This document shows, in pieces, positions 61,302 to 64,000 of a DNA stretch of 64,000 nucleotides (position 1 is the stretch's first letter; every line of letters starts with the position of its first letter). Under the pieces are notes generated by a model, which saw nothing but the letters and a program-made list of their open reading frames with translations, had not been told where the DNA came from and ran no database searches. This DNA is from Nibrella viscosa (GTDB lineage Bacteria > Bacteroidota > Bacteroidia > Cytophagales > Spirosomataceae): assembly GCF_039541875.1 (NCBI RefSeq), contig NZ_BAABHB010000004.1, positions 124,001 through 188,000 of the forward strand, read 5' to 3'. The position numbers were made by a program, and so were the translations under genes.

Positions 61302-62788
61302 AGAGCTACTTTACAAACAGTATTTGGGTACTAGGTGGCAATCTAATAGCTAAGTTGTTAAATCTACTTACATTAAGTGCTTTAGGGCGTATTCTCAATC
61401 CTAAATGGTTTGGCGTTTATAACTTGGCATACTCATATGCTGAATCGCTATCACAAATGGCTGATTTAGGGACAAGCATAGTAGTACAACGTAGTTTTGC
61501 AAATGCAACACCGCAAGAATCTATAAAGCTTAGTGCTCGTTTCTTTGGTGGCGGGCTGATAATTCTCGGATTTTACTGTCTTGCTTTTTCTGTGTATTTA
61601 TTTCATAAAAAGTATTATTCACCCCTGTATTTAAAAGAGTATTGGTCTGTTTATAGTATTTATATATTATTTATTAGCTTAGGGAGTAGGCTCTCTCAAT
61701 TTGCTTTAATTCCTATCATGGGATTGAAGGACTTTAAGGCCTTTAGTATTCGAAATGTACTTTGTACGTTTGTCGTATCCATTTTTGTTTCTTTAGGCGC
61801 TTTGAAATTTGAATTACTTGGTAGCTTACAGGCATTATTATTAGCTACTGTGTTAAATGTTGTTATAACATTTTTAGTGTTTTCTCGTATCGCTAAAAAG
61901 TTTTCGATACGATTTTCGCTGATGAAGTCTATACATGCAATACCTGAAGTTTTACGTGAAGGTTTTATTTTATACAGCGGGAGTACTTTTGGTGGTTCAT
62001 TATATAGCTTAGTATGCTTGAGTTTAATAACACAATATATTAAAGTTGAAGAGTATAATTTTGTTAGAATTGGTCTTTCTATTGGTTCATTTGTAAACGT
62101 ATTTGTGGCTGCTACACAGCCGGTCACCTTCTCATTCCTGTCAGAGTCGGCTTCACATGTTGACCATGAAAAGCTTAAATCTTTTAAGGTTAGGGTACTG
62201 TTCTCAATAATCGTATTAATAGTTATGTGGCTGATTGCTTTTAACGATTTAATAACAACTTTACTCTTTGGTAGAATATATATGGATAGCAAGGTCTACG
62301 TAAGTATTATACTTGTTATACTACTTGTTCAAGTTATTAACCAATTTTATACTGCATTCCTAGTGGCTCGTGGACTCGCAAATTTTATTGGCTTTATTTC
62401 TGTATTATGTGTTGGTATAAGCATTATATCTGCAATAGTACTTATTCCGTACTTAGGATTATTAGGATATTTAATATCTTTTTCAAGTGGATATATTATA
62501 GGGCTTGGTATCTTATTTAGAAAGGAGAATCAAGTTGAGAATTATAAAGATAAAAATCGTATAAAGGTGGTTTTTATTAGTTCTTTTTTTATGGTGTTTA
62601 CTACCTTTGCACTAACCTATGCGATTGATTATGTTTCACGTTTTGGAGTCATGGTTATGTTTACCCTATTCTGGCTTTGGCTATTCCGTAAAATAGCTTT
62701 ACTAGATTCAGAGTTTTCTTTAATGCAAAATAAATTTAGTGAAATTAAAAATAAGATATTATCTAAGGGGATAGTCAAAAAAACGTAA
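61295..62788 (+). CDS. Polysaccharide flippase (Wzx-like, MATE/MOP superfamily)
   Basis: 497 residues with about 12-14 helices. The first is GGNLIAKLLNLLTLSALGRILNP, followed by LGTSIVVQRSFA, typical of oligosaccharide flippases; a cytoplasmic loop with YKDKNRIKVVF precedes the last helices. It moves lipid-linked repeat units across the inner membrane. The sequence is very AT-rich and Ile/Phe/Leu-rich, as is usual for such genes. No polymerase (Wzy) gene is visible in the window after it. Confidence 0.92.
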   Translation: MLKSYFTNSIWVLGGNLIAKLLNLLTLSALGRILNPKWFGVYNLAYSYAESLSQMADLGTSIVVQRSFANATPQESIKLSARFFGGGLIILGFYCLAFSVYLFHKKYYSPLYLKEYWSVYSIYILFISLGSRLSQFALIPIMGLKDFKAFSIRNVLCTFVVSIFVSLGALKFELLGSLQALLLATVLNVVITFLVFSRIAKKFSIRFSLMKSIHAIPEVLREGFILYSGSTFGGSLYSLVCLSLITQYIKVEEYNFVRIGLSIGSFVNVFVAATQPVTFSFLSESASHVDHEKLKSFKVRVLFSIIVLIVMWLIAFNDLITTLLFGRIYMDSKVYVSIILVILLVQVINQFYTAFLVARGLANFIGFISVLCVGISIISAIVLIPYLGLLGYLISFSSGYIIGLGILFRKENQVENYKDKNRIKVVFISSFFMVFTTFALTYAIDYVSRFGVMVMFTLFWLWLFRKIALLDSEFSLMQNKFSEIKNKILSKGIVKKT

Positions 62789-62798
62789 TTTTACTCAT

Positions 62799-63545
62799 AT
62801 GGATAAACTATTGAAAAGTATTAAATATATGAAACGTTTTGGTTTGGTTAATGGCTTAAAGATTTTAAGTCAAAATTTATTCCTTAGGTCTGGAATATCT
62901 ATTATTACGGTACCTAAGCTAGTTTCTCCTATATTCCTACGTAGATCTAAAACAGATATAGAGGTCTTTAATCAAATTTTTGTAGAGTTAAGTTATGACT
63001 ACCCGCTAAGCTTCGAGCCAGAATTTATTGTCGATTGTGGTGCAAATATTGGGCTATCAGCACTCTTCTTCAAATCGAAATATCCAAAGGCGCAGATAGT
63101 GGCTATAGAACCAGAAGCTACTAACTTCAATTTGCTCATAAAGAATGTTTCTTCTTATTCGGAAATTTTTTGTATAAGAGCTGGTATTTGGAATACAAAT
63201 ACAGTATTGAAAGTTGAAGATGAAAATAGTTTCGGTAATTGGGGTTTTAACTGTCGCCCTGTTAATGAAAAAAGTTTAAATACGGTTAATGCAATAACAA
63301 TTAACCAGATTATGTCTCAGTACAATAAATCTGAGATTGATGTTTTAAAGATTGATATAGAAGGGTCTGAACTAGAGCTATTCTCTGATAAATACGAAAA
63401 GTGGCTGCCTAATACGAAAGTTATTATGATTGAAACGCATGACTTTATAAGAAAAGGTTGTTCAAAATCTTTTTTTTCTGCTATTTCAAAGTATAACTTC
63501 TCGGTCTTTTTACGGGGTGAGAATTTTATATGTATACGAGATTAA
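62799..63545 (+). CDS. FkbM family methyltransferase
   Basis: 248 residues. The SAM-binding block is FIVDCGANIGLSALFFKSKYP, then IVAIEPEATNFNLL and the FkbM hallmark DVLKIDIEGSELELF. A helical N-terminal extension of about 60 residues precedes it. It probably O-methylates a sugar of the polysaccharide. It starts 10 bases past the flippase stop. Confidence 0.9.
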   Translation: MDKLLKSIKYMKRFGLVNGLKILSQNLFLRSGISIITVPKLVSPIFLRRSKTDIEVFNQIFVELSYDYPLSFEPEFIVDCGANIGLSALFFKSKYPKAQIVAIEPEATNFNLLIKNVSSYSEIFCIRAGIWNTNTVLKVEDENSFGNWGFNCRPVNEKSLNTVNAITINQIMSQYNKSEIDVLKIDIEGSELELFSDKYEKWLPNTKVIMIETHDFIRKGCSKSFFSAISKYNFSVFLRGENFICIRD

Positions 63546-63640
63546 AGGATTATTGATCAAGATATGCATGCTCTTTGGAGACTTTGACCTTAAATGAAAA
63601 ATTTATTTGATCCTCCTCGAAAATTTTCGTCATTTTTACT

Positions 63641-64000
63641 ATGAATAGCGCTTTAAACATGCCTGAGCTACCAGAGGTACTAAAAAACATGTACAAGACT
63701 GGTCAAACACGCGATATAAGCGGAAGAAATTTTAAATTTCACAGTGGCGTAACAGAGGAGGAGGCTATTCTATTAATGAAAATTATAACTGATTTGAACG
63801 CTCAAATTACTTTAGAGACCGGCCTGGCATGTGGGGCGTCTGCATTAGCTATATGCGCAGCAGCCATTCGGAATAGTAGTGGTAGTATTCATTACGCTAT
63901 AGATCCTAATCAAAACAGTGATTGGTGCGGTTCTGCACTCGCGTCTATAGATGAAGCAGGATATAATAAAAATTTTAAACTATTAGAAGGTAAAACGCAT
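63641..64000 (+). CDS. SAM-dependent methyltransferase, cut by the window end
   Basis: The 120 visible codons start at the ATG at 63641 (MNSALNMPELPEVLKNMYKT) and remain open at the edge. The SAM block reads TLETGLACGASALAICAA and the next strand HYAIDPNQNSDWCGSAL, with IDEAGYNKNFKLLEGKTH at the edge, a class I (Methyltransf_24-like) pattern. It follows the FkbM gene by 95 bases and may tailor the same glycan. The full length is not visible. Confidence 0.8.
   Translation, partial: MNSALNMPELPEVLKNMYKTGQTRDISGRNFKFHSGVTEEEAILLMKIITDLNAQITLETGLACGASALAICAAAIRNSSGSIHYAIDPNQNSDWCGSALASIDEAGYNKNFKLLEGKTH

Overview
The window reads as chromosomal DNA of a Bacteroidota bacterium of order Cytophagales, most like the Spirosoma group. 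This rests on several lineage-typical families (DUF2480, DUF4296, DUF4403 and DUF4834 proteins, a one-piece CusA-TolC metal exporter, a GlmU-like protein with an odd N-terminus, zinc-free ribosomal protein L31 type B), on promoters of the Bacteroidota type (TTG or TTTG, about 19 bases, then TAnnTTTG), and on the near absence of strong Shine-Dalgarno sites. The placement is inferred from protein families, not from rRNA, which is absent here.

Layout. 0-12 kb: the end of a BamA/TamA-like outer-membrane assembly protein, a CHRD lipoprotein, a Na/Ca antiporter, a propeller-type sensor kinase with its LuxR-type regulator, a two-gene membrane sugar dehydrogenase (small subunit plus GMC flavoprotein), and a DUF1593 lipoprotein. 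12-18 kb: DUF2480 protein, a YD-repeat-like lipoprotein, RNase HII, a reduced Bat cluster (DUF58, a signal-anchor protein, BatA), a DUF4296 lipoprotein and a dolichol-phosphate-mannose-synthase-like transferase. 18.4-24.5 kb: a metal efflux operon (His-rich small protein, CusA-TolC fusion, CusB-like adaptor). 24.5-36.3 kb: housekeeping and metabolic genes, including a RmlD-like reductase, cyclophilin, an orphan ABC ATPase, PurN, an M28 peptidase, a sulfatase, a DUF4403 protein and a beta-oxidation pair (FadJ-like protein and thiolase). 36.4-44.4 kb, almost all on the minus strand: a WbpM/CapD-like dehydratase, a TIGR01777 epimerase, an operon with DNA polymerase III delta', a retropepsin-like protease and a RimK-type ligase, a GlmU-like protein and L31. 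44.8-55 kb: NrdA, a zeta-toxin-like pair, tRNA-Asn, RsmG with a glycosyltransferase, Tgt, an OmpA protein and its stand-alone barrel paralogue.

At about 55 kb the DNA changes. After a 0.9 kb stretch with no intact gene the sequence becomes clearly AT-rich, and a plus-strand exopolysaccharide or capsule cluster follows to the window end: Wza-like export protein, Wzc-like tyrosine autokinase, two glycosyltransferases, a flippase and two methyltransferases, the last one cut by the window edge. This looks like a strain-variable, horizontally acquired locus.

The intergenic DNA also carries structure: a REPIN-like pair of inverted 23-mers that supplies the last codons of a gene, a run of small hairpins with GTA or TAC loops, and a family of paired low-complexity inverted repeats. 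The strongest protein-level observations are a signal-peptide-like joint inside the CusA-TolC fusion, a tRNA-guanine transglycosylase lacking the zinc cysteines, a ligase/protease pair tied to the clamp-loader gene, and a zeta-toxin-like kinase with an unusual small partner.
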